Positions 1-6,903 of a stretch of 11,268 nt of DNA are shown one piece after another. Position numbers and translations under genes: made by a program. The stretch's first letter is position 1. The number at the start of each line of letters is the position of its first letter. The notes below the pieces were generated by a model. The model did no database searches and had not been told where the DNA came from. It worked only from the letters and a program-made list of their open reading frames with translations. This stretch comes from a bacterium (GTDB lineage Bacteria > Eremiobacterota > Eremiobacteria > Baltobacterales > Baltobacteraceae), in NCBI GenBank assembly GCA_021782295.1, contig JAJXVC010000041.1, positions 1 through 11,268 of the forward strand. The letters run 5' to 3'.

Positions 1-37
1 GCGAGCGAAAGCGACGAGTCGTCGCGAACGGAATCGA

Positions 38-760
38 TCATCGCGTTCCGTAATGCACGGCGATCGAACCGCCCATCAATGCGAGGTATCCCGCATCGCT
101 GAAGCCCGCGCGCGAGAAAAGATCGCGCAACGCCGGCGCGTTCGGGTGGTGGAGCAGCGATTGCGGAAGATAGGTGTACGCGCTCTTCGATCCGCCGATC
201 CAACCGCCTAACGTCGGCACGACGCCGTAAAAATACAGATCGAAGGCGCGCTTCCAGAGCGGATTCGGCGCTTTGCTGACATCGAGGTTGACGAAGCGAG
301 CGCCGGGGCGAAGCACGCGCCGGATCTCTTGCAGGCTGCGATCGAGATCGACGATGTTGCGCGAGCTAAAGCCCATGATTGCGCCGTCGAACGACTCGTC
401 GGCGAAGGGCAATGCGGTGACGTCACCTTCGACGAACTCGGCGTTCCCCGACCCGATATGCCGGGCGCGTTCGCGCGCGCGGGCGAGCATCGGTTCGCAG
501 AAATCGATACCGGTAACGTGCGCTTCGGGGTCGTGGCGCATCAGGTGGAAACTGAGGTCCCCGGTGCCGCAGCAGAGATCGAGCAACTTCGCGCCTTTCG
601 GCGGGGCGAGCAGCGCGATCGCGCGCCGCCGCCAGAGCTCGTCGAGCCCTCCGGTGAGGATGCGATTGGCGCGGTCGTAGCGGGGGGCGATCGTCGCGAA
701 CATATCGCGCACGAAAGCTCCCTTATCGCCGACGGGGTTACGGGTCGTACTCTCAGCCAT
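38..760 (-). CDS. ubiE: UbiE/MenG quinone C-methyltransferase
   Basis: This 240-residue SAM-dependent class I methyltransferase would add the ring C-methyl group in menaquinone (demethylmenaquinone to menaquinone) and/or ubiquinone biosynthesis, acting at the cytoplasmic face of the membrane. Visible motifs are the SAM-binding LLDLCCGTGD at residues 59-68, the acidic strand end GIDFCEPML at 84-92, GDVTALPF at 112-119, the family-typical FSSRNIVD at 131-138 (compare FGLRNVTD in UbiE), and the C-terminal GGSIAVHYGTR. The N-terminal VRDMFATIAPRYDRANRILTGG also matches the family. I chose ATG 760 because it gives the usual family N-terminus. An in-frame TTG at 781 lies 10 bases after a strong AGGAGAGG and is an alternative, and an open frame runs on to 817. 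Whether the substrate is mena- or ubiquinone cannot be told here. It is divergent from the PLD-like gene. Confidence 0.93.
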   Translation of the reverse strand: MAESTTRNPVGDKGAFVRDMFATIAPRYDRANRILTGGLDELWRRRAIALLAPPKGAKLLDLCCGTGDLSFHLMRHDPEAHVTGIDFCEPMLARARERARHIGSGNAEFVEGDVTALPFADESFDGAIMGFSSRNIVDLDRSLQEIRRVLRPGARFVNLDVSKAPNPLWKRAFDLYFYGVVPTLGGWIGGSKSAYTYLPQSLLHHPNAPALRDLFSRAGFSDAGYLALMGGSIAVHYGTR

Positions 761-785
761 CTCTATCGGCTTGCTTTCCAAGCAT
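753..785 (-). CDS. possible ten-codon leader ORF overlapping the ubiE start
   Basis: On the minus strand an ATG at 785 sits six bases after AGGAGAGG (799-792), an ideal spacing. It opens a ten-codon frame (MLGKQADRDG) that stops at TGA 755-753, just past the ubiE ATG (760-758) and in another frame. The ubiE ATG itself has only a weak ribosome binding site. The arrangement would fit translational coupling, in which ribosomes finishing the leader re-initiate at ubiE. Alternatively the Shine-Dalgarno may serve an in-frame TTG start of ubiE at 781. A frame this short has no coding statistics, so this is a positional argument only. Confidence 0.3.
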   Translation of the reverse strand: MLGKQADRDG

Positions 786-791
786 TCGAGG

Positions 792-799
792 CCTCTCCT
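792..799 (-). promoter_or_regulatory. strong Shine-Dalgarno upstream of ubiE
   Basis: AGGAGAGG on the minus strand is the best ribosome binding site I find next to any gene in the window; most others have weak or no recognisable site. It lies 31 bases before the chosen ubiE ATG, too far to serve it directly. It is 6 bases before the leader ATG at 785 and 10 before an in-frame TTG at 781, so it bears directly on which start is used. Confidence 0.5.
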
Positions 800-844
800 G
801 TGCGTGACTTGTCGCAACGATCGATTCGCGTGAACGATGCCGTG

Positions 845-1639
845 ATGGTGAGGCTCGTCACGACCTCCGCGTTTTTAACGGCGTTGCAGCGGGCGCGGCA
901 TATCGATCTCGCCGCCTACGCCCTCGCGCCTGGGCCGGTCGAAGAGGCCCTCGCCGCCGCCGCGCGGCGCGGTGCCGAGGTCGCGGTCACCCTCGCAGGG
1001 GCGCCCTTTGCTTCGGCGGGTCCGGCCGCCGAAAACGAACGCGCGCTGCTGCGTCTGCGCGCAGCCGGGGTGCGCGTCGGCGAAAGCGGCGGGGCGTTTC
1101 ACGCAAAATATGCACGGGTCGACGATGCGCTCTATCTCGACGATCGCAATTGGAGCAAGTGCGGCGATACGATTCTGCGTCTCTCCGCCGCGTCGGATCT
1201 CGGCGCGCTCGCTACGAACAAAAGCAGCGCGCTCGCCGCCGAGGCCGCGCTCGTAGCGGGGGCTCGGCGCGGCGCGCGGGTCGATATCGAAAGCGAATCG
1301 TTTGGTTTTGGTTCGCCGATCTATTCGGTCTTGCGAAAACTTGCGGCGCGCGGCGTAACGGTGCGGCTCTGCGTTTCCCGCGCCGATCTGCAGCCGGGGA
1401 GCGAGGAAGTTCGCGCGCTCGCGCACTTGTTGCAGGCGGGTGTCGGCGTCCGCCTCGGCGTTGGTTGCGAGAAATTCGCACTGCTCGGCGAGCGCGTATG
1501 GATTGGGAGCGCAAATGCAACCTACGCCGCTCCCGGTGCTCGCGATTGGGGGCTGCAGACGCGCTCCGCTTCCGTGCGCGCGCAATTGCAGCATCGTTTC
1601 GAACGAACGTGGTCGCGCGCGAAACCTTTTCCGGGTTAA
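845..1639 (+). CDS. phospholipase D-like protein with two incomplete HKD motifs
   Basis: This 264-residue protein has the two-lobed layout of the phospholipase D superfamily, whose active members hydrolyse or transfer phosphodiester bonds using one histidine from each of two HxK(x)4D(x)6GSxxN motifs. Lobe 1 has FHAKYARVD at residues 85-93 (H86, K88, D93 intact), but the GSxN element is replaced by DDRN (99-102). Lobe 2 has CEKFALLGERVWIGSAN, where the histidine is Cys208 and the aspartate is Gly; K210 and GSAN (221-224) remain. The C-terminus (RFERTWSRAKP) is typical of PLD domains. No signal peptide or membrane segment is evident, so it is probably cytoplasmic. The start is uncertain: ATG 845 is chosen, with GTG 830 or 842 possible, and none has a clear ribosome site. 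The stop overlaps the convergent tatD stop in TTAA. Substrate unknown; it may be catalytically altered or a binding protein. Confidence 0.75.
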   Translation: MVRLVTTSAFLTALQRARHIDLAAYALAPGPVEEALAAAARRGAEVAVTLAGAPFASAGPAAENERALLRLRAAGVRVGESGGAFHAKYARVDDALYLDDRNWSKCGDTILRLSAASDLGALATNKSSALAAEAALVAGARRGARVDIESESFGFGSPIYSVLRKLAARGVTVRLCVSRADLQPGSEEVRALAHLLQAGVGVRLGVGCEKFALLGERVWIGSANATYAAPGARDWGLQTRSASVRAQLQHRFERTWSRAKPFPG

Positions 1640-2400
1640 AGCGTGGGGAAGAGCGCCCGCGCGTTCGCATCGGTTCGGGCGACGACTTCATCGAGCGAGA
1701 TGGCGAAGAGTTCGGCGAGACGGATTGCGGTGTGCGGCATGAAGGCCGGTTCGTTGCGGCGCCCTCGCATCGGCACCGGGGCGAGATAGGGGCAGTCGGT
1801 CTCCAGAAGAACGGCGTCGATACCGACTGCGCGCACCGCCTCGCGCAGCGGCGCAGCGCTCTTAAAAGTGAGGACGCCGCCGATTCCCAGGCGCAATCCG
1901 AATTCATCGACGAAGAGCCGAGCCTGCTCCGCATCGCCGGTGAAGCAGTGAACGACGCCGCCGAACGAAGGATCGAACCCGGCGCGCAGTTCGGTGACGA
2001 AATCATCGAATGCATCGCGCTGGTGAAAGATCGTCGGCACTTTCTTCCGCGCCGCATAGGAGAGTTGCTCGCGCAGCACGCGCCGCTGCACCGCGCGGGG
2101 GCTGTGATCGTAATAGTAATCGAGCCCGATCTCGCCGACGGCGAGGTGGAACGCCGGGTCGAAGAACGCATCGAACGCGTTCTCGATATCCGCAGGGGCA
2201 TCGATTGCTTCGTGCGGATGAATCCCGATACTCGCGCGGAGACCATAGCTGCGGGCGCACTCAAGCGCGCGTTTGCTGTCGGCAAGATCGCAGCCGACCG
2301 TAATCATTTGCTCGATTCCCGCTTCGCGCGCGCGTTGAATCGTTGCTTCGCGATCCTCGTCGAACTTCGCATCGTGCAGGTGCGCGTGTGTATCGATCAC
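1636..2400 (-). CDS. tatD: TatD-family metal-dependent hydrolase/DNase
   Basis: This 254-residue TIM-barrel amidohydrolase matches TatD in length and motifs. TatD proteins are cytoplasmic metal-dependent 3'-5' exonucleases linked to DNA repair and DNA turnover. Metal-site residues are visible: the N-terminal HAH (H5, H7), E90 in GEIGLDYY, H126 in FHQRDAF, H151 in HCFTG and D202 in ETDCPYLAP. The RRNEPAF signature follows at 214-220, and the closing TDANARALF element is present, so the protein is complete. The start is GTG at 2400, overlapping the TGA of the upstream GGDEF gene as GTGA. A GAAGAAGAG purine run precedes it as a plausible ribosome site. It is last in the rsmI-metG-GGDEF-tatD run, and its stop overlaps that of the convergent PLD-like gene. 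Confidence 0.95.
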   Translation of the reverse strand: MIDTHAHLHDAKFDEDREATIQRAREAGIEQMITVGCDLADSKRALECARSYGLRASIGIHPHEAIDAPADIENAFDAFFDPAFHLAVGEIGLDYYYDHSPRAVQRRVLREQLSYAARKKVPTIFHQRDAFDDFVTELRAGFDPSFGGVVHCFTGDAEQARLFVDEFGLRLGIGGVLTFKSAAPLREAVRAVGIDAVLLETDCPYLAPVPMRGRRNEPAFMPHTAIRLAELFAISLDEVVARTDANARALFPTL

Positions 2401-4046
2401 GCGCTTTGCTCTTCTTCCACCAAACGATTGCGGCCGAGCCGTTTCGCTTCATAGAGTGCGCGGTCGGCGCGTGCAAGCAACTCGGCGGGGCGGTCGTGTC
2501 CGCGTACCGTGGCAACGCCGATGCTAATCGTCACCGCCGGCTGGTCGGGTCCGCCGTCGGAGCGTTCTACGCCGACGCGGACGCGTTCGCCGATCGCAAC
2601 GGCGATTTCGCGCGTTGCCTCGGGCATGACGACGAGAAATTCTTCACCACCGATGCGCCCCAACGCATCTTCCAGGCGTAATGCAGAACGAATTTCATCG
2701 GCGACGCGGCGCAACACGCCGTCGCCGGCAGCATGTCCCAAACGATCGTTAATGTTTTTGAATCGATCGATGTCGAGCATCAGCACTGCGCCGCGGCGAG
2801 CGTCGTCGACCAGCGCGTTGAGGCGTTCGAGAATCGCGCGACGATTGAAGACGCCGGTGAGAGGATCGGTGTTCGCCGCATTGTGCGCTTCCGAGATACT
2901 TTGCAGGTCGACGAGCAGCGGCGCTAATTCATGGGCCGCTTGGTAGAACTGTTGGTGTTCGCGCGCGCTAAGATCGTCGCGTCGCCGATGGACGAGCAGG
3001 GCTCCGGCAAGGGCTTCGCCGGCGCGAATTGCGTAGACCGAGATCGTTACCGGCCCGACCGTCGCTTTCGCGCTTTCGCGTTCGGCGAACGGAAGTCGCG
3101 CGAGCAGGCGCGCGCGTAGCGCCGCTGCCTCCTCGCCGATCGCCGGGCCGAGGCTCGCGACGGTTCGCCATTTTTTCTTATTTTCGGTGCGGGTGACGAT
3201 CTCGAGTGTTTCGTCGACGAGCGCTCGGCGTAAGGATCCGAGAATACTGCGCATCTGCGGCAGCGGATCGCGCGCGGCCAACATCGCCGCGACCGCTTCG
3301 CGCACGAGTTTGAGGCGCGCGAGCTCCGCGCTCAAGCGATCGTTCTGCCATCGTAACCACGCGAAGTATGGGAGCGGCAGCCAAAGTGCGACGCCGAGTG
3401 CCGCGCCGCCGGTGAGAAAGCCCCAGCGATCGATGGTCGCCCAAATCGCCACCGTTACCAGCGCAAGCCAGAGGCCGCGCGTGCGAGCGAAGCGCACGAT
3501 CGTTTGTCGAATCGAAACATTGCGCGCGATCGCCAATAACGGTGCAGCGTAGATGAGTTCGTAGGCGGCGCCGATCGCGAGCACCGAGGCACCAAAGCTG
3601 AAAAAATTCCACGAAAGCAATGAATGCGCCGGAATAAATGCCGCCACGAGCAGCAGCAACGAAGCGCGCCCGACTCCGTGCCGAAGGATATCGAAACCGA
3701 GTTCTTCCCGGCGAACGTACGCCGCGAGTGAAAAACCGAGAAATGCGGCGAGCGCGGCGATCGCTCCGCCGTTGTACGAAGCGAGCAGCAGCGGCGCGAG
3801 AATAGGTACGTCGAGGACGTACCCCTCGGCGCCGAATGCAATACGACGCGAGCGCAATCGCGGCAGTGAGGTTGCAAAGAATGCGACGGAGAGCGTGCCG
3901 ACGGCTGCAAAGAAGGCAAGGAGGCTGTCGGAGAACGACCAGTGTACGGGGCTGCGGACGATCGCGGTAACACATGTGACGAGAGCGAGCGCGCCCGGAG
4001 CGAAGATCGCTGTGCGGTAGAGTCCGGCGCGATCGAAGGCGTTCAT
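2397..4046 (-). CDS. membrane-bound GAF-like/GGDEF diguanylate cyclase
   Basis: This 549-residue protein most likely makes the second messenger c-di-GMP from two GTP. Residues 1-230 are hydrophobic with about seven membrane-spanning stretches (roughly 12-30, 41-60, 82-108, 127-140, 148-173, 191-203, 210-230). A charged helix (about 233-258) leads to a region of about 260-380 with GAF-like spacing, which I infer only loosely. The cyclase domain begins at DPLTGVFNRR (394-403). It carries the metal aspartate and substrate asparagine of DIDRFKNIND (425-434), an intact GGEEF active-site loop (466-470), and RLED (457-460) five residues before it, which is the RxxD inhibitory product-binding site. 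No EAL or HD-GYP domain is present. The sensor domain is not a family I can name. It overlaps metG upstream (ATGA) and tatD downstream (GTGA), so it is probably co-transcribed and translationally coupled to both. Confidence 0.93.
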   Translation of the reverse strand: MNAFDRAGLYRTAIFAPGALALVTCVTAIVRSPVHWSFSDSLLAFFAAVGTLSVAFFATSLPRLRSRRIAFGAEGYVLDVPILAPLLLASYNGGAIAALAAFLGFSLAAYVRREELGFDILRHGVGRASLLLLVAAFIPAHSLLSWNFFSFGASVLAIGAAYELIYAAPLLAIARNVSIRQTIVRFARTRGLWLALVTVAIWATIDRWGFLTGGAALGVALWLPLPYFAWLRWQNDRLSAELARLKLVREAVAAMLAARDPLPQMRSILGSLRRALVDETLEIVTRTENKKKWRTVASLGPAIGEEAAALRARLLARLPFAERESAKATVGPVTISVYAIRAGEALAGALLVHRRRDDLSAREHQQFYQAAHELAPLLVDLQSISEAHNAANTDPLTGVFNRRAILERLNALVDDARRGAVLMLDIDRFKNINDRLGHAAGDGVLRRVADEIRSALRLEDALGRIGGEEFLVVMPEATREIAVAIGERVRVGVERSDGGPDQPAVTISIGVATVRGHDRPAELLARADRALYEAKRLGRNRLVEEEQSA

Positions 4047-5578
4047 GCCGTAGATGTCTCGGCGACCTCGATTCGCGCGAATAACACTGCGCCGGGTGCG
4101 CTTTGCGTTCCGGCTGCGAGCCCGCCCCAGCGCAAGGTGCGCAACTCGCGTTCGTGCACGCCTTCGGCGAGCCCGAGTTGGCGCGCGATCTCGGCTGCTT
4201 TCTCAGGCATGAACGGCGCGAGCAAGCTCGCAAGCCAGCGAAGCCCTTCGCAGAGTTCGTACATCAACGCGTCGAGCGATGCTTTGGCGGCCGGCTCCTC
4301 GCGCCGTTTCCACAGTTCCCACGGTTTGCGTTCGTCGATGCTGCGATTGAGCGCGTTAACGACGTTCCAAATCGCCTCGAGCGCATCGCGAAAGCGCAGG
4401 TCGAAAATCGCATCGGCGACGCGGTTCGGTATCTCTTGGAGCGAGGCGCCGATAAATGGATCGCCGGCGCTCGGCACGATACCGTCGCAATACTTCGTCA
4501 ACATCGCCAGCGAGCGGCGGACGAGGTTCCCCAGATCGTTTCCGAGATCGTCGTTGTTGCGCGCGATAATTTTTTCTTCCGAGTACGAGAAATCGCTACC
4601 GAACGGTGCTTCGCGTAGCAGAAAATAACGCAGCGTATCGGCGCCGAACCGTTCGGCAAGCGCGAAGGGATCGGTGGCGTTGCCCATCGATTTTCCCATT
4701 TTGCGGCCGTCGACGGTAATCCACCCATGTGCGAAGACGAGCTCGGGCGCTTCCTCGCCGAGCGCCCAGAGCACGGCGGGCCAAACGATGGTATGAAAGC
4801 GCGCGATCTCTTTGCCGATCAACTGGACGCTCGCCGGCCAAAACCGCTCGAACGCGGCGTTTGCGCTGCCGTAATCGAGCGCGGAGATATAATTCAACAG
4901 CGCATCGAACCAAACGTAGATAACGCCGCCGCCGCCCGGAATATCGATTCCCCAATCGAAGTTCGTGCGCGAGATCGAAAAATCGTCGAGCCCCTCTTCC
5001 AACAGCGAGAGCATCTCGTTGTAGACGCTCTTCGGTCGAAGCCAGTTCGGATGCGCGCGATAGTAATCGAGCAATCGGTCGCGATACGCCGAGAGTCGAA
5101 AGAACCAATCGTTTTCGGAGAGCCACGTAACAGCGCGCCCGCAGGTTGGGCACTTCCCGTCGACGAGTTTTGTTTCGAGCCAGAACGTCTCGTCTTCGAC
5201 GCAATACCATCCCTCGTACGTTCCGAGATAGATATCGCCGCTCTCGCGAAGGCGCTCGAAGACGCGCTGCACCACGCGTTCGTGGCGGGGCTGCGTCGTG
5301 CGGATAAAATCATCGTAGGAAATATGAAACGCGGCGAAGAGTTCTTGCCAGCGCGGAACGAGCGCATCGCACCAATCTTGCGGCGATTTTCCGGCGGCGG
5401 CCGCGGCGTTGGCGACCTTCTGCCCGTGCTCGTCGGTGCCGGTGAGAAAAAACGTCTCACCTTCGGTACGCGCCGCGCGCGCCAGCACATCGGCGACCGC
5501 CGTGGTGTAGGCGTGCCCGATATGCGGGTTCCCGGAGATGTAATAAATCGGCGTGGTAACGTAAAACGGGCGCTTCAT
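4043..5578 (-). CDS. metG: methionyl-tRNA synthetase
   Basis: This 511-residue class I aminoacyl-tRNA synthetase charges tRNA-Met with methionine in the cytoplasm. The N-terminus (KRPFYVTTPIYYISGNPHIGH) carries the HIGH signature at 19-22, followed by TGTDEHGQK at 47-54. The KMSKS loop appears as KMGKS at 293-297, within DGRKMGKSMGN. The connective-peptide zinc knuckle is partial: C126, C143 and C146 are present, but the position where a second N-terminal cysteine is expected (C129) reads E-D in YCVEDETFW. An anticodon-binding helical domain follows (about 345-470). The C-terminal EMAP-II/Trbp111-type domain found in longer forms is absent, as in many short MetRS. The start ATG abuts the rsmI TAG with no gap, so expression depends on that transcript. 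No aminoacyl-tRNA leader (T-box) is visible upstream. The stop overlaps the GGDEF start. Confidence 0.97.
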   Translation of the reverse strand: MKRPFYVTTPIYYISGNPHIGHAYTTAVADVLARAARTEGETFFLTGTDEHGQKVANAAAAAGKSPQDWCDALVPRWQELFAAFHISYDDFIRTTQPRHERVVQRVFERLRESGDIYLGTYEGWYCVEDETFWLETKLVDGKCPTCGRAVTWLSENDWFFRLSAYRDRLLDYYRAHPNWLRPKSVYNEMLSLLEEGLDDFSISRTNFDWGIDIPGGGGVIYVWFDALLNYISALDYGSANAAFERFWPASVQLIGKEIARFHTIVWPAVLWALGEEAPELVFAHGWITVDGRKMGKSMGNATDPFALAERFGADTLRYFLLREAPFGSDFSYSEEKIIARNNDDLGNDLGNLVRRSLAMLTKYCDGIVPSAGDPFIGASLQEIPNRVADAIFDLRFRDALEAIWNVVNALNRSIDERKPWELWKRREEPAAKASLDALMYELCEGLRWLASLLAPFMPEKAAEIARQLGLAEGVHERELRTLRWGGLAAGTQSAPGAVLFARIEVAETSTA

Positions 5579-6427
5579 CTAGTCCGTGCTTCGCCCTTCG
5601 ACGGCGGCTTTCCGCGCGGAGATACGCGCGTAGAGATCGGAACGCTCGCCCGCCCCGGCTGCCGCGAGGCGGCGCGCGATTGCGGAAACGCGTTCGCCCG
5701 CTGCGAGTGCGGCCTCGATTGCGCGATCGATCTCGGCGGCGCTCGGCGGGGTTGCTTCCTTCAAAGGTGCGGCTTCGAGCGCGAAGGCGATCTCGCCGCG
5801 CGGGGGATCGGGAAGTTGCCGCGCGATCGCGGCGGCGTTCCCGAGGAGTTGCTGCTCGAAGCGTTTGGTGTACTCGCGCAGGAGAAAGAGACGCGCTTCG
5901 GGTGCGACGCTCTCGATATCGCGCAGCGTTGCGAGGATGCGCTTCGGGCTCTCGTACCAAAGCGTCGTGCAGCCACCCGCGAGCGCGCGCTCGAAGGCCG
6001 CGCGCCGTGCGCCTGAGCTGCGCGGAGGAAAACCCTCGAACGTAAAGCGCTGTAGGTCGAAGCCGGAGAGGAGGGCGAGGCCGATCGCCGCGCTCGGCCC
6101 GGGGAGCGCGTCGATCGCGACGCCGAGCTCGCGTGCCCGCGCGACCAACTCGCTGCCCGGATCGGAGATGCCCGGCGTGCCGGCGTCGCTGACCACGACG
6201 ACGTTCTGCGTGCGCGCCCGTTCGAGGATTCCCGCGGTCGCCGTCGCCGCGTTTTGCTCGCGGTAACTCAGAAGTTCGCGGCCGGGAAGATCGAGGGCGC
6301 CGAGGAGTCGCCGCGCGACGCGGGTATCCTCCGCGACGATGAGATCGGCTTCGCGCAACGCATCGAGCGACCGCAGCGTGATATCGCGCAGGTTCCCCAG
6401 CGGCGTTGCTACGAAGATCAGCGGCAT
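5579..6427 (-). CDS. rsmI: 16S rRNA (cytidine-1402 2'-O) methyltransferase RsmI
   Basis: This 282-residue SAM-dependent methyltransferase of the tetrapyrrole-methylase fold methylates the 2'-OH of C1402 in 16S rRNA, a residue in the decoding centre that RsmH also modifies at N4. The diagnostic motifs are ATPLGNL at 7-13, AEDTR at 33-36, SDAGTPGISDPG at 80-91, LPGPSAA at 108-114 and FEGFPPR at 130-136. The C-terminal tail (about 225-282), rich in Ala, Arg and Glu, fits the small helical end of the family. I chose ATG 6427 because MPLIFVATPLGNL is the usual N-terminus; an open frame extends to 6535 without family-like sequence. It heads the minus-strand run and its TAG directly touches the metG ATG. 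The promoter must lie in or beyond the short gap to the divergent gene. Confidence 0.96.
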   Translation of the reverse strand: MPLIFVATPLGNLRDITLRSLDALREADLIVAEDTRVARRLLGALDLPGRELLSYREQNAATATAGILERARTQNVVVVSDAGTPGISDPGSELVARARELGVAIDALPGPSAAIGLALLSGFDLQRFTFEGFPPRSSGARRAAFERALAGGCTTLWYESPKRILATLRDIESVAPEARLFLLREYTKRFEQQLLGNAAAIARQLPDPPRGEIAFALEAAPLKEATPPSAAEIDRAIEAALAAGERVSAIARRLAAAGAGERSDLYARISARKAAVEGRSTD

Positions 6428-6478
6428 GGGCGGAGCATTCGGTATCGAGCGGATTCCTCCGTGCCCGAGCGCGGCATA
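6428..6478. promoter_or_regulatory. divergent intergenic gap between rsmI and the 137-residue gene
   Basis: The 51-base gap (33 if the plus-strand gene starts at GTG 6461) must contain or overlap promoters for both directions. I see no convincing -35/-10 pair on either strand. CATAAT at 6475-6480 resembles a -10 box on the plus strand but has no matching -35 and runs into the ATG. The assignment rests only on the divergent layout. Confidence 0.3.
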
Positions 6479-6892
6479 ATGCTCGCGCGCGGACACGTGG
6501 CGTTGCCGTCGTTGCTCGAGAGCGATCCCACGCATCCGCTCGCGGCGGCGTTGCTCGGCATCGCCCGGATCGCCGAAGGCGCGCCGCGCTTGCTTGTCGT
6601 CGAGCGGCTCGATCGCACCTACGATGTGGTCGCGGACGGCGACGGCCCCGATGCGTGCAGCGCGACGGCCTGGCCGCTGCGCGATCTGCTGCGCGAAATC
6701 ATTCTCGCCGCTCGCGTCCCCGTCGAAGTGCGCGAAGCATCGGACGCCGAACGCGCGCCGGAACCGCCGCCGGCCTGTCGTCCGGAGAGCGCCGCATCGG
6801 CGCGGCGCGCGGAGGTACCGCGACTGCTGCGCGCAACGCTTGCTGCGGTTCGCGCGCGGATCGTAGCGGGAGAAATCGCCCGCGAACCCTAA
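6479..6892 (+). CDS. hypothetical protein, 137 residues
   Basis: I do not recognise this protein. It is short, with no membrane segment or signal peptide and no cysteine or histidine cluster. The front half (about 1-80) alternates hydrophobic and charged stretches like a small globular alpha/beta fold, for example PRLLVVERLDRTYDVVADGDG at about 36-56. A proline/glutamate/arginine-rich linker follows near 90-110, then an Ala/Arg-rich C-terminal helix. Codon third positions are strongly G/C across the whole frame, as in its neighbours, and the frame does not read as a shadow of another gene. ATG 6479 is chosen; an in-frame GTG at 6461 would add six residues. It is divergent from rsmI and 11 bases ahead of the membrane methyltransferase, so the two are likely co-transcribed. 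Confidence 0.65.
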   Translation: MLARGHVALPSLLESDPTHPLAAALLGIARIAEGAPRLLVVERLDRTYDVVADGDGPDACSATAWPLRDLLREIILAARVPVEVREASDAERAPEPPPACRPESAASARRAEVPRLLRATLAAVRARIVAGEIAREP

Positions 6893-6903
6893 CGGCTGCG
6901 GCG

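Noticed and set aside
1..37. Short palindrome CGACGA-G-TCGTCG after the ubiE stop as terminator
   Set aside because: A one-base loop and no T-run downstream on the minus strand; too little sequence at the window edge to judge.
329..844. Open frame extending the PLD-like gene upstream by about 170 residues
   Set aside because: It is antisense to ubiE, shows no PLD-family similarity and reads as a high-GC shadow; the family-like sequence begins near residue 845.
1150..2454. 434-residue plus-strand open frame
   Set aside because: Covers the end of the PLD-like gene in another frame and then the antisense of tatD; no recognisable domain.
4727..6016. 429-residue plus-strand open frame
   Set aside because: Antisense to metG and rsmI, which have full catalytic motifs; the translation is Arg-rich and carries no motif.
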